64,000 nt of DNA from contig CP075492.1 in the NCBI GenBank assembly GCA_021613535.1, positions 4,216,001-4,280,000 on the forward strand, given 5' to 3'. Source of the stretch: Adineta vaga (lineage: Eukaryota; Rotifera). Below the pieces are notes generated by a model. It was given only the letters and a program-made list of their open reading frames with translations, was not told the DNA's origin and searched no databases. Both the position numbers and the translations under genes were made by a program. This document shows, in pieces, positions 1 to 11,790 of this stretch. Each line of letters begins with the position of its first letter. Position 1 is the first letter of the stretch.

Positions 1-675
1 TATTTGCTTTACGTTTTCTTTTTCGTCTTCTAGACAGACTATCGGTCATTTTCTTTCTCTTTCTCTCTCTATCTCTCTCCCCGTTCATATCCATCTATCG
101 TTAACGTCATAGACATTCGTCGTTGTTATTGTGATGTTCATCATCTATGCACCTTCGAAAACGAAAGAATAGGACAACGAACATCTTATCTTTCGTTGTC
201 CAATATTGAGGTTAACAAATAGAACTTTCTTTCATAGACGACTCATCCGTTTTCTTTTTCTGTTTGCTACTGTTGCTTAAATTGAGAATGATGCAATAGT
301 TATAACTAACAGGTGCCTCTTTTGTTTGATTCTTTGAATATTTCTTTCTTTTTTTTTTCAAGAATATCGTTCAATGATGGACATGAGTTTGCTTTGTTTT
401 TATTGCCCCAGACGGACAACGCGACTGACCGATTGTATATCGTTTCTTTCTTCTCACCTTCGCCCAAGAGCTACATTGAACCGATTGATAAAGAGTGAAA
501 GTAAATAAATCGACTAGAGTATAGAATCATATTACGACAAAGCGTGTTCGTGATTGTAATCAATTTCTTTAACGAAAAAATCTCTTTCTAGACAGCAGTT
601 AAATATGTAAGTTGAGATTGAGATAAAGTATGAGTTTATCTTTACTTTCAGATGGTTAAGTAGAAAATTTTTCTG
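1..675 (+). promoter_or_regulatory. 5' flank and leader of the SHANK gene
   Basis: No convincing coding sequence. The stretch is rich in pyrimidine tracts (TCTC runs around 56-80). A strong donor (gtaagttgag) starts at 607 and an acceptor (ctttcag) ends at 651, which suggests a 45-bp intron in the 5' untranslated region. Between that acceptor and the SHANK start at 676 lies a three-codon upstream ORF (ATG at 652, stop TAG at 661-663). No TATA box was identified. Confidence 0.5.
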
Positions 676-3600
676 ATGGAAAGTGAAATTCTTCAAACAA
701 ATACAATGCAACATCAACAAGATGAAAAAGATGATAGTGGAATTGAACAAGACAATAGTTTTATTTATATACGAATTGCTATCGAAGATTTAAATTTACA
801 AAAAGTACTTAAATTTAATCTTGATGATACTGTTTGGAGTGCAAAACAAAAAGTTTTACAAGTTCTTGTTCGAGTAAGAAGCAATATGATATGTTCGGTT
901 TGATTTATATTTGATTATTTTGTAGGAATTAATCGATGGATTAAATTTTGGATTATACCTACCGCCGAGTAATGGTCGAGCGGGAAAATTTCTTGATGAA
1001 TCTCGTTGTTTAAGAGAATATCCATTAAGTGGATCTGTTAGTTATCTTGAAGTAAGGAATATCTTTGAAAGAGAACCAAAAAATAAAGACGAAGATTTAT
1101 TTGTTTTAGTTTAAATATAAACGACGAGTTTATAAAGCAATTCATCTTGTACAGAAAAATTTGAATTCAAAAGTAAGTCGTCGAATGATTTGAATGAAAG
1201 ATTTTGAATTGATGAGATATGATAAATTTAGATTAGTACAAAGAAATTTATCGAATGTGTCAAAACAAATCAAGTTTCAAAAGTGTCGAGATATTTAGAA
1301 AAAGGATTTGATCCAAATTTTCATCTTTCTAATGATGGTAAGTTCATGAAGTTTACATAGTAGAAGACTTTCAAGAAGACAACGATGAACTATTTATATA
1401 TAATTATAATAAAAAAAAAGAATCATTTCGAAGTCAGGGTTAAACGAATCGATATAACTAACTTCACTTCCACTTCTCTATCTTATATAAGAGTTCATAA
1501 TGACATGCACTTGATAAACAATACGATGAGAGGTTTGAATAAGTACATACTTCTCAAGTTTTGCCTCATATCAATCAACACTGCCTAGAGACATTTGGAT
1601 TTTTCAAAAGAAATAGTTCGCTGATAAGCAACGTGTTTGTTAATTTAGAAACTGCATTATCATGTGCATGTGTTGATTTACTCGAACCTCGATCAATGAT
1701 AATGACCTTGGTCAATGGTGGTGCTCATCTCGACTTTCGAACGCGTAATGGTGGTTTAACACCACTACATAAATCAGCTATACATTATCGAAAAGAATCG
1801 ATTGTCGTAAGTTGTATTGTTTATTTTTGTCAATCCATAGAAATTTTCTTTTTTCTTATTCAAACTAGACACTTCTTGAGCTTGGTGCTTCACCCAATGT
1901 TTATGATGAGAAAGGTTTAACTCCACTCTATCATACAGTTTTAAATAAACAATCGGAATCCATTAATGATTCAGCATATTGTTGTCAATTATTATTGCAA
2001 GATCATTCGATTGTTAATTGTCGAGATGATTATCTATCGTCAGAATTACATCAAGCCTGTCGTCTTGGTCTTGTTCAACATATTGAACATTTACTTTTCT
2101 ATCGAGCTGATATAAATGCAGTTAATGTCGCAGGAAATACTCCTTTACATATTTGTGCGGCAGGAAATCAAGTAAGATTTCCTTAATAATATGTAAAGTT
2201 GATTTTTGAAAATCTTTTTCTTTTTTTTTCTTTAGGAAGCTTGTACTCGTGTTCTTCTGTTTCGTGGTGCTGACACGAATATTGTAAATAAATCAAATCA
2301 AACAGCTTATGAACTTGCATTGGTTTCTCAAAATCCTTCCATAGCTTCGATTATTCAATCGCATAAACCGGATCATATTGTCCCATTTCGCGAAGCACCA
2401 TTAATCAATCCGAAACGTCGATCGGTTTATATCGAAGTTGATAAACATCGAACACGATCATCATCGACAACAACACCATCATTATCCTTAGCTAGTCGAT
2501 CACAAAGTATGCCTAAATTAAATGGTATCAATCTTTTACGTCGAAGTAATTCACCATCAAATGAACCATTTTCTCAACAACATCCATCAAGTCGGAGTTC
2601 ATCACCGAAATCATTTAGTGTTAATAGTGATCATGGATTTGGAAGTGAATGTGCATCTCATTTGTCATCAAGTAAGTCGAAAAGATTTTGATGGAAATCT
2701 TTAGTATTGAATTTATTTTTCAAAATGAAGATTCTCCAAATGCAACTAATGGTTGTTATACATATAAACGAAAACGTTTGTATGCAGCTGCACCTGGTCG
2801 AAAATGTATGTGTATTAAATCGTATCAAGCAAATTCATCTGGAGAATTATCGTTAAGAAAAGGTGATATTGTTGAAAGTAAGATAAAAAAAATTATTCGA
2901 ATGATAGATGATGTGAAAAATTTTGATTTTGTAGTTTTAAGTGTTGGTGAACAAGGATATTTAGAAGGAAGATGTCGAGATTTGGAAGGATGGTTTCCAA
3001 GTAATCATGTTCAAGATATTTGTGTTTTTAGTAAGTATTAAGAAAATTCAATGAATTTCTTCACATAAGATAAGAACAGTTGACATTGAACTAGTTCGTT
3101 TTAAAACTAAAGAAAATTGAGGTCGAAAGTTATTCTTAAATAATGAATATCTTATTCGATTAATTGTAGAAAATAATGAAATGACCAATGGTGATACAAT
3201 TGTTATTAGTCGTGATGCTCTATCTGCATTGATGATCAATAATGATACATGTGCACCACGTACTGTTGTATTACAACGTGGAAAAAAAGGTTTTGGTTTT
3301 GTTCTTCGAGGATCTCGAGGTAAATTCTTCTATTCTATGAAGTTCATATCTATTGATATTTATCTAATCTAGTTGCTGGAAAATTATTTCAACCAACTCC
3401 ATCATTTCCTGCTCTTCAATTCCTTGATAGTATTGAAAAAGGTAGTAACGCTGATAAAGCTGGTTTAAAACAAAATGATTATGTTCTTGAAGTAAGTGTA
3501 ATAGAAAAATATACATTCTTTTCGTAATTTCATACCAAAATGATTAGATCAATGGAATCAATGTTATATCCACACCACATGAAGATTGTGTGAATCTCAT

Positions 3601-6221
3601 TAAACGAGCTGGAGATACTTTAGCATTAAAAGTTGTTACAGTTAACATGCCATCAATGCTTTATTCTCATCAAGAATCACATTATGCTGCTTCTCAATCA
3701 TTACCATTTCGTCGTAAAGGTAAGTTTTTCAAATGAATTATATGATAAGAAAATCTCTTTCAATAGTCCTTCGTCCGAGTCTGAATAAACCTTTCGGTGG
3801 TATGTTCGCACATATTTTTCATATCTCAGCATGATTCTTTTCCTTCTTTTTTTAACTTCGTCACTTGCTTTAGTTTTCTCATCATCAAATAAATCCTTTC
3901 AATCATTGTTTATGAACAAAGGAGAGCATAATACCATCTTAGGTATTTCAAATCAGAATAGAAAAGCTAGCTAACTGCATGAAAAATTTTCACTAAAACA
4001 AAACATAGGAATTCTACTTGATTAATATCTCATATATATGTTTCTATTTTGTAGACGATCTGGATCGAACGTTAGCAGAATATGAATATGGAAGTATGTC
4101 TGAAGCGTATGTATCAATTGCAAAACAAACAATGGACAATATTCATAATGGATCTGCATCACTTCGTTTAAAGTAATGATTTTTCTTTTCTAAATCAACA
4201 AAATAAAAATCAATGTTTTTGTTTTGTGTTTCAAGAAGTAAACCAATGGTACCTGAACGAGATTCTTCTCTTTATGATTGTTTTACAAATACGACTCAAA
4301 ATCAACATGTTTATAACAGATTTCGTCCATTAATTCCTGCTGTTAGTGTTCCAAATCTAACATCTATGACAAATCTTCGTTGTAATTCGAATACGTCATC
4401 GAATGAAGCTGATGAAGAATCATCATTATCATCAATGAACAGTAATCAAATTGTCCAGCAAACAACTTCCATGGAAGAGAATGGCATTGGAATTTATATG
4501 ACACCATCTTTATCTTTAAGTACAACGAATATGTCGACGTTTAAAACAATCATCACTAATAATCCCTTACCGTCGAAACCAAGTGAAGTCAAACGACGAT
4601 CAAATAATCGAAAACAAATCTATGCAACAATTAATCTTAATAATAAAACCATCGAGAATGAAACTTCTGCTACTCCTGCACCACCACCTCCTCCTCCTCC
4701 TCCACCACCATTTCCAATGAATTTTGATTCATTCAATAGAATTCCACCTGCACCAGCACCTTCTATTCAACCAAAACCTATAAAAATCGAATCAGTCGCA
4801 ACAACAAATGATTTTCAAATACAAATTGAACAAGCAAAAAATCGTTTGAAGAGAGTTAGTCTTGAAACATCACCAACAAAAACAATAACAACAATAACAA
4901 CAACAACAACAAAAACCAATGGATTGATTAAATCAACTTATAAAAATCCTTCAAGTAATTATTCTTATTCTAATTGAAAGCAATTGAGAGAAAGAAAACA
5001 CTTGTACTCTTGACATTTTGTTTCTCTTATTTTCATATGACCCTAATAGTTATATGTTTATGTAACTTCTTACTATTGTTATGTAATATATCAATTGTAT
5101 CTACAATCATAACTTTTTTTTTATAAAAAGTTATGTCACAGGAAGTGAGAATGTTATAATCATCATATGTTGAGAAAAGGAAATAGTAATGAGAATTATC
5201 AATATCTATCATAGAGAAACTTACTAAGGTCATTTACACGTTTAAACAATGTCTATAATAATTATTTTTTTAAATTTAATTAGATGATTCAAATAATTAT
5301 CGTTCACCTGAATTGAAAAATATTATTATTGAAGAATTACCACCTACAAATGGTTTTCCTCCTCCACCATCACCAACAACACTTCGTCGTTCAACAACAG
5401 AAAAGTCATCAATCGATCCTCGATTAGATATTAATTTCTCTTCCGTTATTGCACAACGTGCAGCTGCTTCCAAAGCACGACGACATGATAATCTAACTGA
5501 ACTTGAATACAGTTCGAATGGTCTACCACCATCGACAACATTCTACAATCATTGTATTACAACAAATGGCATATCATCACATAGTAAGTAAAAATATTAT
5601 TATGAAATGTGTAGATTAACTGGTTATTTCAGCTCTTCATCACCATCGTTATTAAATTGTTATACAAATTTAATATATTTGTAAGAGATACGTGTGTATA
5701 TCATCTGGGATCTATTTACTTCTTTTTCGGGGTTATTTGTATCTATGAATTGCATGATAAGTCCTATATAGAGAATCAATTTCTTCTGCATGGACATATA
5801 TGTTTTAGTTCTTGTCGTTGTGTGTGTTCATCTTGATGTATGAAAATGTCGTATTACAAATTCATGCTAAAGTTAATCATTTCAAGAGAAATTCTTTGAA
5901 ATTGCCAAAAAAATAATATTCAATAATCGATTGCTCTCTTCTTTTCTTTTGGGAAGAAATTGATCACGCTGTTTTACTAATATACAATTAAAGCTTGACT
6001 ATGCTGGAGCATGTTTGGGAAAATTCTATTCATTCATTTAACATTTTCTTCGCTTCTTATCACATGATATTGTTCAATAGAGAAATTAATTTATCTGGAT
6101 CATTTTAGGTTCATCAAATCCACAACGATTTAGTGCGACAGCGAATCAATTATTAGAGAATCTCAAACGTCGTGGTGGAAATTTAACATCAATGGAACCT
6201 TTAATCAAACATTATAATTAA
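676..6221 (+). CDS. SHANK: SHANK-family postsynaptic scaffold (ankyrin-SH3-PDZ), no C-terminal SAM
   Basis: SHANK proteins cross-link receptors, adaptors and actin regulators at synapses. I read 17 coding exons (first 676-873, last 6109-6221) giving about 1141 aa. Domains in order: SHANK N-terminal ubiquitin-like region (about residues 30-108, with FGLYLPPSNGRAGKFLDE), the family linker KYKRRVYK, ankyrin repeats (about 130-350, with NGGAHLDFRTRNGGLTPLH and HIEHLLFYRAD), the VPFREAP strand after the repeats, an SH3 (about 470-545, EGWFPSNHVQDI), a PDZ (about 570-660, KKGFGFVLRG) and a long Ser/Pro-rich tail with a ten-proline run near residue 913. The family usually ends in a SAM domain; here the last exon ends in LTSMEPLIKHYN and no SAM is seen. 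At 4955 the reading frame can run through the donor to a stop at 4977, so a shorter intron-retained isoform is possible. Orthology is very secure; small exons at 3767-3799 and 3874-3942 less so. Confidence 0.93.
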
Positions 6222-7522
6222 CTATTGTTTGTTTGAATAAACAATGTGTGTATGTGTGTGTTCTCTTTTATATGCGACTGCAACGAATTTTTTGTTTCTT
6301 TATGTACGTGTGTGTATAGTTTGTTTTAATCAGTGATATTCACAGTCTAGATGTCTGTGTCCCATTTAAAAATGTCGCCTTTGTTTTGTTTATGTTTATA
6401 TTTCTATATTGATTTTTGTTTGACTTCTTTTGCACTCGCATCTTGTCCAGTCACTTTACACACATTCCGTGCGTTTTCAATCGGTTACTCAACACAATAT
6501 AAAGGAGAGATATACATATAAAAAAAAATCTCATAAATCACTTCAAAAGAGTGAATCTTATATGTCATTGTCGGTGAGAATCAACATTGTTGACTTGAAA
6601 TGAATATTATCGAGTACAAAAATTAGCAAATATTCTTCAACCAAGTATACACTCAACCAATGTTTCAGTCGACTATATAATCAACCTAACTAAATACGTG
6701 AAATATAGATAAAATTATTTTATTAACTGTTTCAAATGTATTCTTCGTCATGCATATTATTAAGAACATAAATGATCTTGGATATACTATATTTTGAGCA
6801 CACTAGGATTGTGACTATGCTCCTTTTTTTATTACAAATCATATTGCTGCTACATGCTCTTTGTTATGTATTTTGAGTAATCATCTGTAATGGTTAAAAA
6901 GTGTTACCTAGTTCATTCGAATTTCTGTCCATCGATAGTATAAAATATTAAAAAGATGAAAACAACATCAGTCTTATGTAGCAAAAAATAATAATTAAGA
7001 TGAGAATAAAATGTAGATTCAAGTAAATATTATTGTCACTTCGACTTTATCGATCATGTACATTAATACTGATGATTCACAATTACCTCATTTATATTTC
7101 GAATGTAGCTCATACATTTCCTTCTATGGATGAAAAGAATGCAATTGTGATGCAACAAATGAGATGAACATGTGTTCATTTATGGAGTGCTAATAAACAC
7201 ATCAATAAATCATTCTGCTAAAAATTAGGTGATTCGTATGAATGCTTCATCGGTGGATGCTAACGACCGACATCTTGAAAAACATATTATTTCAATCAAG
7301 CTTATCACGTGTCATTCGTGGTACTTTGAGGAATAGTTCAAAAGTAAATCTTTTCATACGATTACTGAATTACTTTAACGAATAAAACAAGTTTTCTTTT
7401 TTATTAAATCACTTTATTAAATAGAAATAAAAATAATGACACGGAAAGCGTCAACACAAAAAACAAGCACAAGAAAGCAAAGACATATATGTGTAAGTGT
7501 TTCTGCTTTTATGAATTTTTCC
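6222..7522. other. Intergenic region between convergent genes
   Basis: Holds the 3' ends of SHANK (+) and the YHYH gene (-). An AATAAA lies at 6236-6241, 15 bases after the SHANK stop, followed by a TG-rich stretch (6244-6262), a good poly(A) region. The rest is AT-rich and I see no gene in it. Confidence 0.5.
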
Positions 7523-8647
7523 TTAATGAATTATAATCATCACAATAAATATGAGGAAACTGATAATTGTTGATGAAAATATGACTGTTTCACTATTGGA
7601 TGTTGAAAATCCAGTTGCATAAGATGATTTTGTATAACTTGTGACTGGATTTGATGTGCAGTTGGGTTGAAAATTAGGATAAGTTCCTGGTCCAAAACAA
7701 CCAGTAAGATAAGGATATTTGTTGGTTGCAAAATAACCATAATTACCAATCGCATCATAAAACATACCATTACAAATATCGAAACCTGATGTGACTTGAA
7801 TACCTGATGATAAATATGGACCATAGATAACATGACCATCTTTAGCAATACCAATTACTGTTAAATTTTTTAATGATGAAAATGTTTGAACTGAATAAGC
7901 TGCAACATTATTTAAACATCCAATTTCTGGTGAGCAACCTGTTAAGTTACCCGATGGAGGATTCACCATACATCCGCTTGCAATATGATAGTGCAATTCA
8001 CCACCACCTCCTGGATGCGATAAACATTGTCCTTCCGCTGCATAGCTAGATGGATTTGGATAGAATGGATCAACTAAATTTGCACTATTAACGTTGAAAA
8101 TACTAATACCATCAATAGCTACACCGGCAATTACACTCATTGCCATACTGCGTTGATGCATAACAAAATTGGATGCTGTTGGAACATCTGCATGATTTGA
8201 AATGTTACATAAAAGTTTACTGAGTTCTCCAGCATTTGCTGGTGCTTTATTAGGTGAATTGACACTAACATCAGGATTGAAATTTACTTCAAAATCTATA
8301 TTCAATCCCATAATTGCCGCAGTCAGAGGCACAAGAGAACATCGTCGTGGTAGACCATTGGATTGAATTCGAATACGTACTGTAGAACCATTAATACATG
8401 TTACAGCAAGTTTCTGTTGAAATCTACAAACTCCATTAACCATTTGACCGGGACATGTTACGTTGCTCATTTGTGGACATGATACATTATAACCTTGTGT
8501 ATTTGTAATGTTAACAACTGGACCATTTGTTACTGTTCGAGAAAATTTAGAAGCTATTTGCAGACAATCTTGATATGAATTATTGGCTGCTCCTGACACC
8601 ATACCAATAATAGTTGTTAGTAGAAAAATAAGCGCTAAACGTAACAT
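7523..8647 (-). CDS. Secreted, probably GPI-anchored YHYH-domain protein
   Basis: Intronless, 374 aa from the ATG at 8647; an in-frame upstream TTG was not used because the ATG immediately precedes a good signal peptide (MLRLALIFLLTTIIGMVSG). The middle shows Cys-containing strands, many N-glycosylation sequons and then the YHYH-family core: a GGGELHYHIASGC segment (about residues 214-226), a small-residue-rich stretch, VIGIAKDGHVIYGP and a Cys-rich end (DICNGMF, YLTGCFGPG). The last residues are a Ser/Thr-rich spacer followed by a hydrophobic tail of about 20 residues, as expected for a GPI-attachment signal or membrane anchor. YHYH proteins occur in bacteria, algae and some invertebrates; the biochemical role is not established. 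The compact single-exon structure would fit horizontal acquisition, but that is inference. Confidence 0.8.
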   Translation of the reverse strand: MLRLALIFLLTTIIGMVSGAANNSYQDCLQIASKFSRTVTNGPVVNITNTQGYNVSCPQMSNVTCPGQMVNGVCRFQQKLAVTCINGSTVRIRIQSNGLPRRCSLVPLTAAIMGLNIDFEVNFNPDVSVNSPNKAPANAGELSKLLCNISNHADVPTASNFVMHQRSMAMSVIAGVAIDGISIFNVNSANLVDPFYPNPSSYAAEGQCLSHPGGGGELHYHIASGCMVNPPSGNLTGCSPEIGCLNNVAAYSVQTFSSLKNLTVIGIAKDGHVIYGPYLSSGIQVTSGFDICNGMFYDAIGNYGYFATNKYPYLTGCFGPGTYPNFQPNCTSNPVTSYTKSSYATGFSTSNSETVIFSSTIISFLIFIVMIIIH

Positions 8648-9447
8648 TTTTAACAGTGTTAGTTTTCTCAAGAATTTATTTTGCTAACTGAGAGTAAATG
8701 AATAAATTTCTTTGTTTTATATATTTTTTAGACAATCTTCTAAAAAAAAGGGGGAAGGAAAGCTATACAAGAATTGTTTTCTAGATAATAGAGTAAAAAG
8801 CCTGATAAAATAAAACAATTATTTTGATGTTTTTACCTATTCTTGCGTCTTTCTCTGGAGAAAAATCATTAAAGAAAGTTCACCAGGGCTGTATTCTGTT
8901 CTAGAATATCATATGAAAAACGTTCTACTTTTCTTTTTACTTTTAAATGTCACCAATGCTCATCGTAACGTTAAAGTAATAACATTGTTTTTCCTCGCAT
9001 TCTGTTATGAACCAGCATTCCCTTTTTAATTATTTAAATTCAAAGAAGAAAATAGTAAAAACATATTTTTTTCCCCATCATCGCTTCTACTATTGTTTGC
9101 AAACCTTTAATCAAACAAAAGCATCGTCAGTAACCATAGATTTCTTTACTACCATCTTTTTGTTCTGTATTCATCGAATGATAAATTTTGATGAATTCAA
9201 CTTTTAATTGAATTTAATATCATATACTATATTGTTGTACAAAATAAAAAAAGAAAGAAAGAAAGAACATTATGAATGATAGCAGTCGACTATAAGAAAG
9301 AAAGAAAGATCCGATTGAAATAGATTTCTCCTGAAAATTCTCGTTACGTTTGAAATTCACCCGAAAAGAAGAGAGAGAGAGAAAATATTGACTGAATACA
9401 CAAAAGAGAGATTTAAAACAACCGTATGAACAAAAGAAAGATATGAG
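8648..9447. other. Intergenic region with A/G-rich simple repeats
   Basis: 5' flank of the YHYH gene and 3' flank of the Sgf11-like gene. Contains GAAA tetranucleotide repeats (about 9247-9270 and 9295-9310) and a GA run near 9369-9382. The 66-codon open frame at 9007-9207 has no family features and is not annotated. Confidence 0.4.
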
Positions 9448-10490
9448 CTAGCGTTTACTATCTTCTTGAAAGAGAATTATAGATGCTGTTGAGGATTGTT
9501 CATCTTCGACTAGATTGAGCGGTGAACGAGCAAGATTTAATGATGATGATGATGATGAATCCGGAGGAACAAAAGATATTGTACCATGCTGAATTTGTGG
9601 ACTAGAAACGAATAAAGACGATGAAAAATATTTTAAATAAAAACAAAATTTCATTTTTACCAAAGTTTATCAAGTGGAATAATACAATTATCAAAATCAA
9701 GTTCAGATATGGGTTCAGAAATGATAATTAAGTCCTCTTTTTTCTTTTTCTTTTTATTTGAATTTATTGGAGGATTTCGTCGTTTTTTCTTCTTTGGTCT
9801 CCAATCATCTTCATCTTCATCATCATTATCAAAATCACCTCTATATTCTTGATCTTCAATTACTATACGACGATGATTATTACTGGAACTGGAAGTTGAA
9901 TCTAAACATTCTCTATTCTACTTTAAAGATCCTTTTCTTATTAATCTTATCTTACCTGTACAAGATCCTCCATCTTCTGGTAAATAATGAATTCCTTCTC
10001 CATTTGAATATTCATCTCCATTTGATCGACTGTCATCGGATGAAGCTGTAATCGTCATAACTTGATCGACGATTCGATTTTTTGCTTGTCGAGATGATCG
10101 TCGACCGACACCTTTGAAGATGAAAGAAAACAAAACCAAAGATGCATTTCAATTGATCTGATATTAACACGAAGAAGAAAACCTGATGAAAACATTCTTT
10201 TTGTTCTTTCTCTCACCGAGACATTTAGCTAAATGATAAGCAAATCGTATGGCAATAATATTTGATTGACCACAATGCGGACAAAGACATGTCTGTTTTT
10301 CAATTGCTGTCGAATGTGTTGGAGAAAATGGCATGAGAAAAGGTTTGTTTTTAATACCATTATTATTTATTTCGAGTTGTTCAACAGGAATACCTTTCAA
10401 TGTTGAATGAATATCATAAACTAAATCAAGTATGAGATCATCCAATTCATTATCAATTATTGTTTGAATAATTATAGATAACTCGTCCAT
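9448..10490 (-). CDS. ATXN7L3: SAGA deubiquitinase-module zinc-finger subunit, Sgf11/ATXN7L3 type
   Basis: Four exons (10490-10217, 10111-9956, 9901-9661, 9601-9448), 274 aa. Sgf11/ATXN7L3 anchors the USP22/Ubp8 histone H2B deubiquitinase to the SAGA coactivator. Diagnostic is the zinc finger CLCPHCGQSNIIAIRFAYHL followed by AKCLGVGRRSSRQAKNR, which crosses the first intron exactly where the family reads KCLGMGRNSSR: Cys-x2-Cys, His, Cys ligands and the basic nucleosome-contacting tail are all present. The N-terminal segment (MDELSIIIQTIIDNELDDLI) fits the short helix that packs on the protease. Downstream is an acidic/lysine-rich linker with a run of lysines, a likely nuclear signal. The start is the ATG at 10490; an upstream TTG in frame is ignored. 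It lies 240 bp downstream of NF-YB on the same strand. Confidence 0.85.
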
Positions 10491-10598
10491 AGAATTCAAA
10501 CAAGATGAATTTTTTGATCTGTAAGAAGAAAGAATTGCCCATTAGTAAAGATTTTTTTTTCTTGCAAAATAGAGAGTGTGAGAGAAAGAAACAGACAT

Positions 10599-10614
10599 AC
10601 ACACACACACACAC
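10599..10614. repeat. (CA)n microsatellite
   Basis: An uninterrupted ACAC tract in the short spacer between the NF-YB and Sgf11-like genes. It makes spurious Val/Cys-rich or Thr/His-rich open frames on either strand, which are not genes. Confidence 0.8.
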
Positions 10615-10730
10615 ATACACAAAATACACTGATGATAAATGGTTGACAAACAATGTACAAACAAAAAGACACGAAAAAACAACAATGTACAAATTGTTTT
10701 AGTTTTTAATGTTCAGTTCTGTTGAACCAC

Positions 10731-11790
10731 TTATTGGTACGGTTGAATTGTATACACGTAATTAGGATTTTCACCTGGTTGATCATTTCGAATACAAGTT
10801 ACTACACGAACCTAAAACAGAAAGATACTATTTAATTGAACTAAATGGATGTTTAAATCTTACCGAATGTCCATAAGGTTCGAGTCCATTAGGATTAGCT
10901 GTTGCACCAACTGGTTTAGCAGCAATTGCTTGACCAGGTAACGGAGCTGCAGCTGCTGTTGCTTGTGGTTGAACTTGAACAGTCGTTGCAACTTGAGCTT
11001 GTACCATTGGTCCAGATGTTTGATTAACCTGAGCTTGAGCAACTTGTATACGTAAATCATCGGTTAAGTCACCACCCATAGTCATCGTACGATCATATTT
11101 TGATGCATCACGTACTTTAGTTAAAAATGTTCGTAATGGTTCAACATAAGAATCAAAACCAAGTGTTAACATAGCTAAAATAATATCTTCACCATTAATA
11201 GTTTTACGTTTTTCTTGAAGACATCGATCTGATGCTTCACTGGTAACAAATGAAATAAATTCCGAAACACATCTAATCATGTAAATAGACAAATTGATGT
11301 TTGTTTTGATAGAAAACAGAAACTCACTCTTGAATCGTTTCTTTAGCATCTTTAGCTATTTTGCCTTTTTCGGGTACACCTTTTTTCATAATTTTTGCAA
11401 CATTTGCAATCGGTAAAAATCTATCTTGTTCACGTAGTGGTCCTGAATATCTTGGTAAATCATGAGGATCATTTCCATCATCATATGAACTATCCAATAG
11501 ATGTTGTTGTTGTGATGGTCTACCACGTCCACGATAACTTGATTGTTGTTGATGATGACGACGTTGATGATCATCATCATCCTCCTCTTCATCTTCATCA
11601 AGTTCATCATCGTCTGAATAAGGTGCATCTTCTTTAGTTGGATGATAGGTTCGATAGCATTACCCGTACCAACTGATATTCGATGCATGGAATTATTTTG
11701 ATGAGTAGCTGGTGGAGGACGTGTACCTTGAGTACGACGTCGATGGATTGGACCATCATTAGAATTACCAGAATCGTTGTCTGAATCCAT
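10731..11790 (-). CDS. NFYB: Nuclear transcription factor Y subunit beta (CCAAT-binding, histone fold)
   Basis: NF-YB pairs with NF-YC in a histone-fold dimer that binds CCAAT promoters together with NF-YA. I read four exons (11790-11670, 11631-11328, 11272-10864, 10811-10731), 304 aa. The histone fold is unmistakable: [91 protein letters not shown]. It is preceded by an unusual acidic/His/Gln stretch ([15 protein letters not shown], then Q/H runs) and followed by a Gln/Ala-rich activation-like tail. The N-terminal reading frame needs either a very short intron (38 bp at 11632-11669, or a 32-bp alternative) or carries a frameshift. Both intron options have GT-AG ends and restore the frame. 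Confidence 0.9.

Noticed and set aside
11395-11637. A His/Val-rich open frame on the plus strand opposite NF-YB
   Set aside because: It is the reverse complement of the acidic/His/Gln codons of NF-YB and has no independent support.
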